DNA of 64,000 nucleotides from the NCBI GenBank assembly GCA_017451385.1, contig JAFSPS010000008.1, positions 1 through 64,000 of the forward strand, given 5' to 3'. Both the position numbers and the translations under genes were made by a program. Source of the stretch: Bacteroidales bacterium (GTDB lineage Bacteria > Bacteroidota > Bacteroidia > Bacteroidales > P3). Under the pieces are notes generated by a model. The model saw nothing but the letters and a program-made list of their open reading frames with translations, did no database searches and was not told where the DNA came from. Shown here piece by piece: positions 44,303-52,995 of this stretch (positions within the stretch are counted from its first letter, which is position 1; the number at the start of each line of letters is the position of its first letter).

Positions 44303-46435
44303 CTATTCTTCGTCGCTGGCAGCCTCTTCGTAGGCTTTGAGCAGAGCTTGCTGAACATCGGTTGGGACGAGTTCGTAGCTGCTGAAAGTCATGGTGAAGG
44401 TGCCACGGCCGCTGGTCAGCGAGCTGAGAGCGGTGCAGTAGCGGTTCATCTCGGCGAGAGGAGCTTTGGCGCGGAGGGTGGTGTATTTGCCTTCAGCCTC
44501 CATGCCGAGCACCATGGCGCGGCGACCCTGCAGGTCGGTCATGACGCCACCTTGGCTCTCTGTGGGAACGGTGACAGCCACATCGTAGATAGGCTCTTTG
44601 ATTTTAGGACCAGCCTGTTTGAAGGCCTCGCGGAAGGCAGTACGGCCGGCAATCTTGAAGGCGGTCTCGTTGCTGTCCACGGGGTGCATTTTACCATCGT
44701 AGATATTAACCACGATGTCGCGTGCATAGGAACCCGTGAGAGGTCCCTGCTCCATCTTCTCCATGATACCCTTGAGGATGGCGGGCATGAAGCGCGCGTC
44801 GATAGAACCACCGACGATACAGTTGTTGAAGATGAGTTTGCCGCCCCAGTCGAGGGTGTATTCCTGCGTGTCGCGGATGGGGTATTTGGTCTGGTTGGGC
44901 ATGCCCTCGTAGTAGGGTTCTATGAGCATGTGAACCTCGCCAAACTGACCGCTACCGCCGGACTGTTTCTTGTGACGGTACATGGCCTCGGCGCTCTTGG
45001 TGATGGTCTCGCGGTAAGGTACGTTGGGAGCGGTGAAGTTGACGGCCAGTTTGTACTGGTTTTCAAAGTACCACTTTATGGTGTTGAGGTGCAGCTCGCC
45101 TTGGCATCCGAGGATAACCTGACGGAGCTCGCGGCTGTTCTCGAGCGAGAGGCTACGGTCGTAGGTGCTGAGGTCTTTCAGTGCGGCTCCGACTTTCTCG
45201 TCGTCGTTGCTGTTGGCGGCCTTGACGGCTACATTATAGACGGGTGTTGGGAATTCGATTTCCTCAACGACGTCGTTGGTGTTCTTGGGAGTGGTGAGGG
45301 TGTGGTTGATTTTCACATCCTTGAGCTTGATGGTGCAAATGATGTCGCCAGAGCAGGCTTTCTCGACGCGCTGACGGTCTTTGCCGGAGCAGATGAGGAC
45401 CTGGCTCACGCGCTCTTTGCTCTGGTTGACGCTATTGATGACATCCTGCGACTCGGCCAATTCGCCGTCGTAGATACGCAGATAGGTGATTTCGCCGAGG
45501 TTTTTGTCCTTAGCGCTCTTGAAGGCGAAGGCGACGGTGGGGTTGGCGTTGTCGTTCTTCAATTCTTTGCCTTCTTTGGTCTTTTTGGCTTCTGCCACCT
45601 CGTTGGGAGCAGGAACGTTCTGTCCGATAAATTCGAGGAGACGAGCCACGCCCATATTCTCTTTTGCCGAGGCGCAGAGGATGGGGAAGAGGTCGCGCTT
45701 GTCGATAGCCAGTTTGAGTGCTTTGGTGAGTTCGTCTGGCGTGAGGTCGCCGTTTTCGAAGTATTTTTCCATCAGAGCGTCGTCGGCTGCGGCAGCCTCT
45801 TCAACGAGGGCCATACGCATCTCTTCGGCACGGTCTGCATACTCAGCGGGGATGTCGGCAGCTTCGGCCTTGCCATCCTTGAAAGTGAACATCTTGTTAG
45901 CCACGATGTCAATGACCTGATTGAATCCAAGACCGGCATTGGTGGGGAACTGCAGGACGGTGCATTTGCCGCCGAAGTAATCTTTCAGCTGGTTGACGGT
46001 GTCGTCAAAGTTTGCTTTTTCGGCGTCGAGGTGGTTGACTACGAAGAGCATGGGGGTGTTCAGTTTGCTGGCATAGCGGTTGGCAATCTCGGTGCCTACC
46101 TCAACGCCGCTCTGAGCGTTGACTACGACCACGGCAGCCTCGACGACGCTGAGTGCCGATACGAGTTCGCCCTGATAGTCGGCGAAGCCTGGGACATCGA
46201 GAATGTTAACTTTCTTGCCGCCAAACTCGGTGTACATAAGTGTGGTCTCTACGGAGTATTTTCTGTCGAGCTCTATGTCACGATAGTCGCTGATAGTGTT
46301 CTTGTTATCCACGCTGCCACGACGGTTGATGAGTCCGCCGCAGAAAGCCATGGCCTCCGCCATGGTGGTCTTGCCTGACTTGGCACCGCCTACGAGAGCG
46401 ATGTTACGAATGTCTGATGTCTGGTAAATTTTCAT
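44303..46435 (-). CDS. EF-G paralogue (EF-G2) with altered GTPase motifs
   Basis: This 710-residue protein has the whole EF-G domain order but diverged G motifs. The P-loop is GGAKSGKTT (residues 16-24) in place of AHIDAGKTT, switch I has lost RGITI, and the DTPGH motif is DVPGF (80-84), so the His that activates water (His86 in the fusA product at 2851-4938) is Phe84. NKMD is NHLD. Domain IV (RHKKQSGGSGQFGEVHMLIEP) and domain V are well kept. It corresponds to the Bacteroidota EF-G2 group; a member in Bacteroides thetaiotaomicron has been reported to support translation without GTP hydrolysis. It is monocistronic with its own leader and terminator. A role in slow growth or starvation is inferred from that homologue. 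Confidence 0.9.
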   Translation of the reverse strand: MKIYQTSDIRNIALVGGAKSGKTTMAEAMAFCGGLINRRGSVDNKNTISDYRDIELDRKYSVETTLMYTEFGGKKVNILDVPGFADYQGELVSALSVVEAAVVVVNAQSGVEVGTEIANRYASKLNTPMLFVVNHLDAEKANFDDTVNQLKDYFGGKCTVLQFPTNAGLGFNQVIDIVANKMFTFKDGKAEAADIPAEYADRAEEMRMALVEEAAAADDALMEKYFENGDLTPDELTKALKLAIDKRDLFPILCASAKENMGVARLLEFIGQNVPAPNEVAEAKKTKEGKELKNDNANPTVAFAFKSAKDKNLGEITYLRIYDGELAESQDVINSVNQSKERVSQVLICSGKDRQRVEKACSGDIICTIKLKDVKINHTLTTPKNTNDVVEEIEFPTPVYNVAVKAANSNDDEKVGAALKDLSTYDRSLSLENSRELRQVILGCQGELHLNTIKWYFENQYKLAVNFTAPNVPYRETITKSAEAMYRHKKQSGGSGQFGEVHMLIEPYYEGMPNQTKYPIRDTQEYTLDWGGKLIFNNCIVGGSIDARFMPAILKGIMEKMEQGPLTGSYARDIVVNIYDGKMHPVDSNETAFKIAGRTAFREAFKQAGPKIKEPIYDVAVTVPTESQGGVMTDLQGRRAMVLGMEAEGKYTTLRAKAPLAEMNRYCTALSSLTSGRGTFTMTFSSYELVPTDVQQALLKAYEEAASDEE

Positions 46436-46511
46436 TGGTATTTATTGTATTATATTAAAAATCTTCTTGTTGTGTTGCGTGCCCTATTCTTAGGGGCATA
46501 TTTAGAAAAAG

Positions 46512-46519
46512 CAAATGTA
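46512..46519 (-). promoter_or_regulatory. -7 box of the EF-G2 gene
   Basis: TACATTTG on the minus strand. The TTTG at 46545-46548 is 25 bases away, long for a -33 element. The predicted leader of about 70 bases contains an imperfect stem, GCCCCT/AGGGC (46480-46498). Confidence 0.5.
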
Positions 46520-46644
46520 CGAAAAAAAAGTCATTGATACTTGACAAAACGTGCGGCTTCTTTTTTTCGGCGTTAGGTCATGGCATGAAGAATGGCGTAG
46601 ATGGTTATGGGTCAGCTTTTTTGAAAAAAAAAGAGACAAAAGAA

Positions 46645-46679
46645 ACCGATGGCACAGTTTTTTGTGCTGTGTCATCGGT
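46645..46679 (-). terminator. Terminator of the GT-C membrane protein gene
   Basis: ACCGATGGCACAG (46645-46657) pairs with CTGTGTCATCGGT (46667-46679) with one G-T pair; on the minus strand TTTCTTTTG follows. The 307-base gap (46436-46742) otherwise holds only the EF-G2 promoter. Confidence 0.8.
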
Positions 46680-46742
46680 GGTGGGGGATAATATAGAGAT
46701 ATTGAGTGTGTTAGCTGTGGGCTATATCGCTGGTGCCGTTGG

Positions 46743-48452
46743 CTATTGTGCTGTATCGGTCTGTTCGGAGGAGGTGAGATTGAGTTCTGCCATAGCTTGT
46801 TCGCGGTTGAACTGCAGGAGGTAGGTGTGCGTGTTGTCGCGACGAGAGACAATGGGGAAGTATCTCTGGTATTTTTGAATGGTGGGGAACAGGTATAATC
46901 CTGTCTGGCTGTAGCCTAAGTTTTCAAGTACAACATAGTCAACCTTTTTTTCTATAAGGTCGGCCATAACCTCGTCGGTGTCCGACGACCACTTGAAGCC
47001 CACGCCGGGCAGGTTGCTGTACATCCAGAACATCTGCGGCTTGCGGCTGCAGACAACGGCGTCATCGGGTGCAGAGGCTTTCAGCTCTCGCGCTATGTCG
47101 AAGAAGTCTATATAGTTGGCAGGGAATTTTTGTTTTGACTGCATCTGTTCGTACTTGATGCCGTCGCTAACCTTTACGCGTTTTGTTCCGAAAATGCTGT
47201 TGGACGGGGTGAACAGCAGGAGGCAAAGCAGTAGGGCGGCCCCCGAGAAGAGCTCTTTCTTGTATTTAGTGGCTTTCAGGAGCCAAAGAATAATCTGCCA
47301 TAGTCCGCAGAAGAGGCCGGCGGTGAGTATGGGTAGGAGTGATGTGATGTAGCGGTTGCCGCTTGGGGTGCTGAAGATGGATATAAGTCCCAGCGTGGCA
47401 AACAGGTAGGCAGCCATTCCCCAGCGCAGTTTGCCCATGCTCCAGAAGCCAACAAGTATTACCGCGAGCACCAAGGCACCGACAAGGTAGATGGAGAAGG
47501 TGTATGACGGCTGGTCGCAGTTGAGGTCGAGAAAAGGATAGACGGTATTGGGGATGGCGTGGAAGACGAGCATCTGCAAGGTGTCGAAGAAGCGGTCCAC
47601 CACTTGCCCGATGGTGAGTGTCCCCTCTTCGGGACGGAAGGGGTTGGCGAGCATGATGGTGTCAATGTAGCGTGTTCCGTTGAGGCCTAAGGCCTTGTTG
47701 CGGAGGGAGTAGGGGAGATAGCCTATGAGAAATCCAGCCACGGTGGTGCCGAGGGCTGTCCAGCGGCGTGCTATGAGGAGTGCCAACACGATGGCAGCAA
47801 CGAGAGCTAAGCCCTGAGTACGAATGTGATAGTTGAGGAGCAAAACGGCAATCATAACCCACAGCCATGGGTTCTTCACGTCGCTCCACCATGTTTTTTT
47901 GCTGTCGTCGGTCTTGTCGGCAAGGAGGCGTGCCAGAGAGTAGAACACCAGTGCCGAGGTGAAGAAGAAAGAGGCCTCGCTCATCATCATGGTGGAGAAA
48001 TGCCATAGGCGTGGGCAGAAGAGACCGGCAAAAGCGGCGGCAAAGCTGATGTCCCATCGTAAACCAAGGCGTATCAAGGTGAAGAAGAGCAAGATGACGC
48101 CGAGGAGTACAAAAATCTCGTTGAGCCACTTCTGGGCGACGATGCTGTCGGTGATAAGGCGCAGAGGGAGCATGAGCAAGGGGTAGCCCGGAGGAAAATT
48201 GGCGGTAGGCGGGTTGCCCGGTGACGAGAGATCGGCATAGCCGTGGCCTGTGGCCATAGCGGTGGCATAGGTGTAGTAGCAGAAGTTGTCGCCGTTGAGG
48301 TCGGGTTTGCTGTTGAAGGTTTTGGAGGCCAGCATCCACCATGCAACAAGGAGGATGGCTGGTAACACGAAGTAGATAAGCATCTTGGGCGAGCCAGATG
48401 TTTTCTTTTTCACCTCTTGTTGTTTGGCGTTTTTTTTCTGTTTGTCTTTCAT
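46743..48452 (-). CDS. GT-C/ArnT-like membrane glycosyltransferase candidate
   Basis: After a Lys/Gln-rich cytosolic N-terminus (about 25 residues), the 569-residue protein has ten to twelve membrane segments and a soluble C-terminal domain. The first outer loop holds PDLNGDNFCYYTYATAMATGHGYAD with an acidic pair and a later PPGYPLLMLP, similar in layout to GT39/ArnT-type glycosyltransferases that use polyprenyl-phosphate sugars. The family is recognised by topology and loop position only, so the activity is uncertain. It has its own promoter (TAACTTTG, 48571-48578) and terminator. Confidence 0.65.
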   Translation of the reverse strand: MKDKQKKNAKQQEVKKKTSGSPKMLIYFVLPAILLVAWWMLASKTFNSKPDLNGDNFCYYTYATAMATGHGYADLSSPGNPPTANFPPGYPLLMLPLRLITDSIVAQKWLNEIFVLLGVILLFFTLIRLGLRWDISFAAAFAGLFCPRLWHFSTMMMSEASFFFTSALVFYSLARLLADKTDDSKKTWWSDVKNPWLWVMIAVLLLNYHIRTQGLALVAAIVLALLIARRWTALGTTVAGFLIGYLPYSLRNKALGLNGTRYIDTIMLANPFRPEEGTLTIGQVVDRFFDTLQMLVFHAIPNTVYPFLDLNCDQPSYTFSIYLVGALVLAVILVGFWSMGKLRWGMAAYLFATLGLISIFSTPSGNRYITSLLPILTAGLFCGLWQIILWLLKATKYKKELFSGAALLLCLLLFTPSNSIFGTKRVKVSDGIKYEQMQSKQKFPANYIDFFDIARELKASAPDDAVVCSRKPQMFWMYSNLPGVGFKWSSDTDEVMADLIEKKVDYVVLENLGYSQTGLYLFPTIQKYQRYFPIVSRRDNTHTYLLQFNREQAMAELNLTSSEQTDTAQ

Positions 48453-48570
48453 GTGTTTTATTTCGTAAGGTGTGTATGTTTCTTTGTCGGCAGAGCGTGA
48501 CGGCGGTATGTTGTTGTGGCATAGATGGTTTGCTTAATAACAGTGATGCCGCTGGCTCTGTTGTGAATGG

Positions 48571-48578
48571 CAAAGTTA
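48571..48578 (-). promoter_or_regulatory. -7 box of the GT-C protein gene
   Basis: TAACTTTG on the minus strand matches TAnnTTTG, about 119 bases ahead of the start codon. No -33 element was clear. Confidence 0.4.
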
Positions 48579-48649
48579 CAAAAAGTAATGTAATTATCTA
48601 TTTTTATGATAATGAGTGCTGGCGATTGTATATGTGTCGCATGAGTGTG

Positions 48650-49372
48650 TTATTCGGCGAGTAGGTCGAGCATGGTGTGGTACCCTTTGTGTGAGGCGAG
48701 GTATTCGGCGGCGATGAGAGCACCGAGGGCGAGGCCTGTGCGGTTTTTTGCGCTATGTCGCAGGGTGATGGTGTCTATGGGGCTGTCATAGACTACCTCG
48801 TGTATGCCGGGTACTTCGCCTTCGCGTATGGCGGTAATGGCGATGCTGCTATCGGGCATGGGCTGGCAGTTGTTGGCAAGGTGCCATTCAGTTTTGCGGT
48901 CTAACGCTTTGATGATGTCTTGCGCGAGGGTGATGGCGGTGCCGCTTGGGGCATCGAGTTTGTGGATGTGATGTGTCTCGCTGATGGTTACATTGTAGTC
49001 GTAGCGATTCATCAGGTGTGCAAGGCGACGGTTGAGGTCGAACATGATGTTCATGCCAATGCTGAAGTTGGAAGCTACGAAGAGCGACTGCTGTTGTGTG
49101 TTACATTCTTCGACGATGGCGTCCAGATGGTCGTACCAGCCCGTGGTCCCTACCACAATGGGCAGGTTGAGGGCAAAGCATTTGCGTATGTTGTCAACGG
49201 CCACTGATGGCATGGAGAAGTCTATGGCAGTGTCGCATTGGCGTAATTGTTCGGAGCGTTGGGCCCATTCGTCGGTGTTGTCTATGGTCACTACGATTTC
49301 GTGACCGCGTCGGGGCGCTATGTTTTCGATGACGCGCCCCATTTTACCGTAACCTAAGAGTGCTATTTTCAT
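48650..49372 (-). CDS. dapB: 4-hydroxy-tetrahydrodipicolinate reductase
   Basis: DapB makes tetrahydrodipicolinate in lysine and diaminopimelate synthesis. The 240-residue sequence begins MKIALLGYGKMGRVIE with the NAD(P)-binding motif, and holds VVGTTGWYD, the catalytic region ETHHIHKLDAPSGTAITLA and EGEVPGIHEVVYDSP. This is the compact form usual in Bacteroidota. It follows the radical SAM gene by 78 bases that contain a palindromic array; no other lysine genes are nearby. Confidence 0.95.
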   Translation of the reverse strand: MKIALLGYGKMGRVIENIAPRRGHEIVVTIDNTDEWAQRSEQLRQCDTAIDFSMPSVAVDNIRKCFALNLPIVVGTTGWYDHLDAIVEECNTQQQSLFVASNFSIGMNIMFDLNRRLAHLMNRYDYNVTISETHHIHKLDAPSGTAITLAQDIIKALDRKTEWHLANNCQPMPDSSIAITAIREGEVPGIHEVVYDSPIDTITLRHSAKNRTGLALGALIAAEYLASHKGYHTMLDLLAE

Positions 49373-49416
49373 GATGGAGGATGATAAGGGGATTGTTGAG
49401 ATTTTAAGATGTGAGT

Positions 49417-49470
49417 AATCAGATTAGTCTGAGTACTCTGAGTATTCAGATTAATCAGAGTATTCTGATT
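49417..49470. repeat. Palindromic array between a radical SAM gene and dapB
   Basis: AATCAGA (49417-49423) and TCTGATT (49464-49470) bracket a stretch made of TCTGAGTA, CTGAGTATTCAG and AATCAGAGTATTCTGATT units that pair with each other in several ways. Part of it encodes the last residues (IQSEYSD) of the upstream gene. No T tract follows, so it is an RNA structure or a binding array and not a plain terminator. Confidence 0.55.
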
Positions 49471-50443
49471 GTATTTTGTCGCCTTGTCGTGTGCCACGGC
49501 GGCTTAGCTCGGCGACAATCATGGGGGCTATCTGTTCGTTGCGCACATAGCGTCCGTCGGGGTGTCGCCATGCACGGTCGGGCATGGCCTGATAGCGTGG
49601 TGGCACCTCGCCGGCAAAGCGTTCTATGGCTATCGTAGGGCGTAGCCGTTCTACGAAGTCGCACACCAGAGAGATGTAGTCGTCTAAGTCTATGCGAGGC
49701 AGGATGATGCTGCCTTCAGCAACCTGTTGTGCCAGAGTGGTATCGCGGAGCACTTGCAGCTGATGCAGTTTGATGCTGTCGAGAGGCAGGTCGTTTATCA
49801 TCTTTGCTTCGTCGAGGATGGCGTCGTGTTGTTCGCCGGGAAGCCCTATGATGAGGTGCCCGCCGCAGTGTAGTCCTCGTCGTGCCGTCAGGCGTATGGC
49901 GTGGCAGGTGGTGGCGAAGTCGTGGCCGCGGTTGATGCGGCGCAGGGTCTCGTCGTAGCAGCTCTCTATGCCGTACTCTACAGCCACATAGTGTTGTTTG
50001 GCGAGGTGAGCCAGATAGTCCAGCTTCTCGTCGTCGATGCAGTCGGGGCGAGTGCCTATGATGATGCCACGCACCTGCGGATGGCTTAGGGCTTGCTCAT
50101 AGCGTTGGCGCAGCAGTGTGAGGGGAGCGTAGGTGTTGCTGTAGGCTTGGAAGTAGGCGAGGTATCCGCCGCTGTTGCGATAGCGCACGCTGTGGAAGGC
50201 TATGCCGTCGTCTATCTGCTGTGCTATGGGCTTGACGACGCGGAGTGGCGACTGGCTGTCGGTGTGGCAATAGGAGGGATTGAACGCCGTGTTGTTGCAG
50301 AATGTGCATCCCGTTTTGGACAGCGTGCCGTCGCGGTTAGGGCAGGTGAAGCCTGCGTCAATGGATAGTTTTTGCATGCGCGAACCGAAGGTGTGGCGCA
50401 TGTAGGAGGCGTAGGAGTAGTAGCGTGGCGCGCTGTCGTCCAT
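49451..50443 (-). CDS. YhcC-type radical SAM protein (TIGR01212 family)
   Basis: The 330-residue protein has the family's N-terminal CPNRDGTLSKTGCTFCNN, where Cys34, Cys46 and Cys49 are placed to bind the [4Fe-4S] cluster, and further motifs GIIIGTRPDCIDDEKLDYL, VEYGIESCYDETLRRINRGHD and GGHLIIGLPGE. The members (E. coli YhcC) have no firmly assigned reaction. It lies seven bases downstream of namZ, so the two are probably one transcript. Confidence 0.92.
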   Translation of the reverse strand: MDDSAPRYYSYASYMRHTFGSRMQKLSIDAGFTCPNRDGTLSKTGCTFCNNTAFNPSYCHTDSQSPLRVVKPIAQQIDDGIAFHSVRYRNSGGYLAYFQAYSNTYAPLTLLRQRYEQALSHPQVRGIIIGTRPDCIDDEKLDYLAHLAKQHYVAVEYGIESCYDETLRRINRGHDFATTCHAIRLTARRGLHCGGHLIIGLPGEQHDAILDEAKMINDLPLDSIKLHQLQVLRDTTLAQQVAEGSIILPRIDLDDYISLVCDFVERLRPTIAIERFAGEVPPRYQAMPDRAWRHPDGRYVRNEQIAPMIVAELSRRGTRQGDKIQSEYSD

Positions 50444-50449
50444 GTCGGT

Positions 50450-51529
50450 TTAGTGTTCGGGATAGAGGAGGAACTGGCTTCGCACGAGCTTGAAGTTGTC
50501 GAGTTCGGGTTGCCATGATTGGCGTATCTCTTCGTCGCTGGCACCCTCGAGCAGTTGCTGGCGCAGACGTCCGTTGCCAGCCAGTTTCTCGAAAAAGTTG
50601 TTTTTCAGGAAGAAAGTCTCATGGTCGCTGTTGGCGAGCATCTCGCGCAAGTACTTCAGCTCTATGTATGGTGTCGGTTTTACGGAGCGGAGGTCCATCT
50701 TGTAGTCGTTGCCTATAATCTCGAAAGGGTGTTCGGTGCCGCGTCCGACGCTGATGGAGGTGCCTTCGAAGAGGCAGAGCGAGGGGTAGAGCGCGATGGC
50801 TTGTGCTGTTTGGAGGGCAGGCGATGGTGGCACGGGCAGATGGTAGATGCTGTCGTGTGTGTAGTTGAGCAGTGGCACCACTTCCAGTTTATAGCCTTTG
50901 GTGGGCGGAGGCAGCTCGCTACTGATGAGTCCCGCATATTCGCCTATGGTCATGCCATAGACTATGGGTGTGCCGGCGCGGATGCCAACAAAGGAGCAAT
51001 ATTCGCGTTCCATGACGGGGCCGTCAACGTAGTGTCCGTTGGGGTTTGGGCGGTCGAGCACTATAAGGGGTATGCCGCGCAGGGCACAGGCTTCCATAAC
51101 ATAGTGGAGTGTAGAAATATAGGTGTAAAAGCGGCATCCCACGTCCTGCAAGTCGAAGAGCATTACATCCACGTCTGCCATCTGCTGTGGCGAAGGTTTC
51201 TTGTTGCTGCCATAGAGCGAGACGATGGCAATGCCCGTTTTCTCGTCGGTGCTGTTGCCTATGCGTTCGCCGGCTGCTGCGGTGCCGCGAAAGCCATGCT
51301 CGGGGCAGAATATTTTTTTCACCATGATGTTGCTTGCCACGAGGGTGTCCACCAGATGGGTGGAGCCAATGAGCGAGGTGTGGTTGGCCACCACTGCCAC
51401 ACGCTTGCCTTTGAGCAAGTCGAGATACAGGTCGGTCCGTTCGGCACCCACCATGATGCGCTGGGCCTTCAACGGGGCAGCGCATACGAGGACTGCTACA
51501 AGGAGGAGGGAGAGTGCTTTCAGTTTCAT
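50450..51529 (-). CDS. Exo-beta-N-acetylmuramidase NamZ-like (DUF1343), internally shortened
   Basis: NamZ-type enzymes release terminal MurNAc from peptidoglycan fragments. The start at 51529 gives a signal peptide (ALSLLLVAVLVCAAPLKAQ); the longer frame from 51598 spoils it. The 359-residue product has VAVVANHTS, CPEHGFRG, LFDLQDVGCRFYTYISTL, DRPNPNGHYVDGP and the late FEGTSISVGRGTEHPFEIIG. After IIGND (about residue 275) the sequence jumps to KMDLRSVKPTPYIELKYL, where homologues as I recall them have some 30 further residues, including an FTP...PG segment and a CYG before DLR. An in-frame internal deletion is therefore likely, with unknown effect. The C-terminal domain (FFEKLAGNGRLRQQLLEG, SWQPELDNF) is complete. 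Confidence 0.85.
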   Translation of the reverse strand: MKLKALSLLLVAVLVCAAPLKAQRIMVGAERTDLYLDLLKGKRVAVVANHTSLIGSTHLVDTLVASNIMVKKIFCPEHGFRGTAAAGERIGNSTDEKTGIAIVSLYGSNKKPSPQQMADVDVMLFDLQDVGCRFYTYISTLHYVMEACALRGIPLIVLDRPNPNGHYVDGPVMEREYCSFVGIRAGTPIVYGMTIGEYAGLISSELPPPTKGYKLEVVPLLNYTHDSIYHLPVPPSPALQTAQAIALYPSLCLFEGTSISVGRGTEHPFEIIGNDYKMDLRSVKPTPYIELKYLREMLANSDHETFFLKNNFFEKLAGNGRLRQQLLEGASDEEIRQSWQPELDNFKLVRSQFLLYPEH

Positions 51530-51704
51530 AAGATGTTTTGCAGGGTAAAAGTTTGAAAACGCTTTGCGGTATTGGATGGTATTCCAATTTATTGTCATTG
51601 TGTTACATCAATTCCATAGCGTAATGCGATTGCATACATTCTTGTTTTATTGTTGGAATTGCTGACGAGTTGTTGCGTATGCCGAGGCTTAAATATGCAT
51701 GGCT

Positions 51705-52142
51705 TTATTTTACTCCCGTATGGCCGAAGCCGCCGCTGCCCCGCTCGGTGTCAGACAGCACTTCGACCTCTTGCCATGTGGCTTGTTCGCATGGTGCCAC
51801 AATCATCTGCGCTATGCGTTCGCCGTCGTTGACGACAAAAGGTTCTTGCGACAGGTTGATGAGCACCACGCAGAGCTGACCGCGATAGTCGGCATCGATG
51901 GTGCCTGGTGAGTTTAGCACTGTGACGCCTTTCTTCCATGCCAGGCCGCTGCGTGGGCGTATCTGGGCCTCGTAGCCTGATGGCAGTTCCATGTAGAGGC
52001 CTGTGGGAATCATCTTGCGTTCCATGGGCTGCATGGTCACCGGTCCGTCGGGCAGGAAAGCGCGGAGGTCCATGCCTGCCGATTGCGTGGTCTCATATTG
52101 TGGCAGCGGATGGTGAGAGGTGTTGCGAACTTTGACAATCAT
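51705..52142 (-). CDS. dut: dUTP diphosphatase
   Basis: Dut hydrolyses dUTP and so keeps uracil out of DNA. All five trimeric dUTPase motifs are present: [38 protein letters not shown] and the P-loop-like GSGGFGHTG at the C-terminus. The start at 52142 (MIVKVRN) gives 145 residues, normal for the family; the ATG at 52163 adds seven residues. It lies 71 bases downstream of clpP. Confidence 0.95.
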   Translation of the reverse strand: MIVKVRNTSHHPLPQYETTQSAGMDLRAFLPDGPVTMQPMERKMIPTGLYMELPSGYEAQIRPRSGLAWKKGVTVLNSPGTIDADYRGQLCVVLINLSQEPFVVNDGERIAQMIVAPCEQATWQEVEVLSDTERGSGGFGHTGVK

Positions 52143-52212
52143 TTGTATTCTGTTTAATCTCATTCAGCCACAGCAGGGCTATGGCTGAATGAGGATGGTT
52201 AGCGGATAGGAA

Positions 52213-52878
52213 TTATTGCTTCTTTGCCAGCACCTCGTCAATCATGCCGTACTCTTTGGCCTCTTCGGCGGTCATCCAGTAGTCGCGGTCGCTGTTTTCC
52301 CATACTTGCTCGTAGGTTTTGCCACTGTGTTTGGCTATGATTTCGTAGAGTTCCTTTTTGAGTTTCTGGATTTCGCGGACGGTGATTTCCATGTCCGTAG
52401 CCTGTCCTTCGGCGCCGCCCATAGGCTGGTGAATCATTACGCGGCTATGAGGCAGTGCGCTGCGTCTGCCGTTCTCGCCGGCGCAGAGGAGCACGCTGGC
52501 CATAGAGGCTGCCAGACCTGTGCAGATGGTGGAAATCTTGGGTGCGATATACTGCATTGTGTCGTAGATGCCCAGACCGGCATAGACGGAGCCTCCCGGC
52601 GAGTTGATGTAGAGCATGATGTCTTTGTCGGGGTCGGTACTCTCAAGGAAGAGCAGCTGTGCCTGAATGACGTTGGCTGTATAGTCGTCAATGGCGGTGC
52701 CGAGGAAGATGATGCGGTCCATCATCAGGCGCGAGAACACATCGAGTTGCGAGATGTTGAGAGGGCGCTCCTCGATGATGTAGGGGGTGAGGGAATTGTT
52801 GATTGCCGAGGTGTATTTGGCTACCGTCGTGCTGCTGATGCCACGGTGCATGGTGGCAAATTTCTCAAATTCTGTCAT
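52213..52878 (-). CDS. clpP: ATP-dependent Clp protease proteolytic subunit
   Basis: ClpP forms the tetradecameric protease of the ClpXP/ClpAP machines. The 221-residue protein shows INSPGGSVYAGLGIYDTMQ, the active Ser125 in GLAASMASVLL, His150 in HSRVMIHQPMGG, and the Asp in DRDYWMTAEEAKEYGMID. The first 20 residues are a short leader usual for the family. clpX and tig, often next to clpP, are absent; dut and trmD are the neighbours. Confidence 0.96.
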   Translation of the reverse strand: MTEFEKFATMHRGISSTTVAKYTSAINNSLTPYIIEERPLNISQLDVFSRLMMDRIIFLGTAIDDYTANVIQAQLLFLESTDPDKDIMLYINSPGGSVYAGLGIYDTMQYIAPKISTICTGLAASMASVLLCAGENGRRSALPHSRVMIHQPMGGAEGQATDMEITVREIQKLKKELYEIIAKHSGKTYEQVWENSDRDYWMTAEEAKEYGMIDEVLAKKQ

Positions 52879-52995
52879 GGTTTTATGTGGTGTTATGATT
52901 GTTAATGGATGAAAAAAAATATCGGATAACAGATGTCTGAAAGATTAAGATATGATGCTATGTTTATGGTATTATTATGTGGATAAGTATGTTTG

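Noticed and set aside
44297-46378. 693-codon plus-strand open frame opposite EF-G2
   Set aside because: The EF-G2 reading on the minus strand has clear domains and a matching terminator; the plus frame is low-complexity shadow.
50519-51556. 345-codon plus-strand frame opposite NamZ
   Set aside because: NamZ motifs on the minus strand leave no room for a second real gene.
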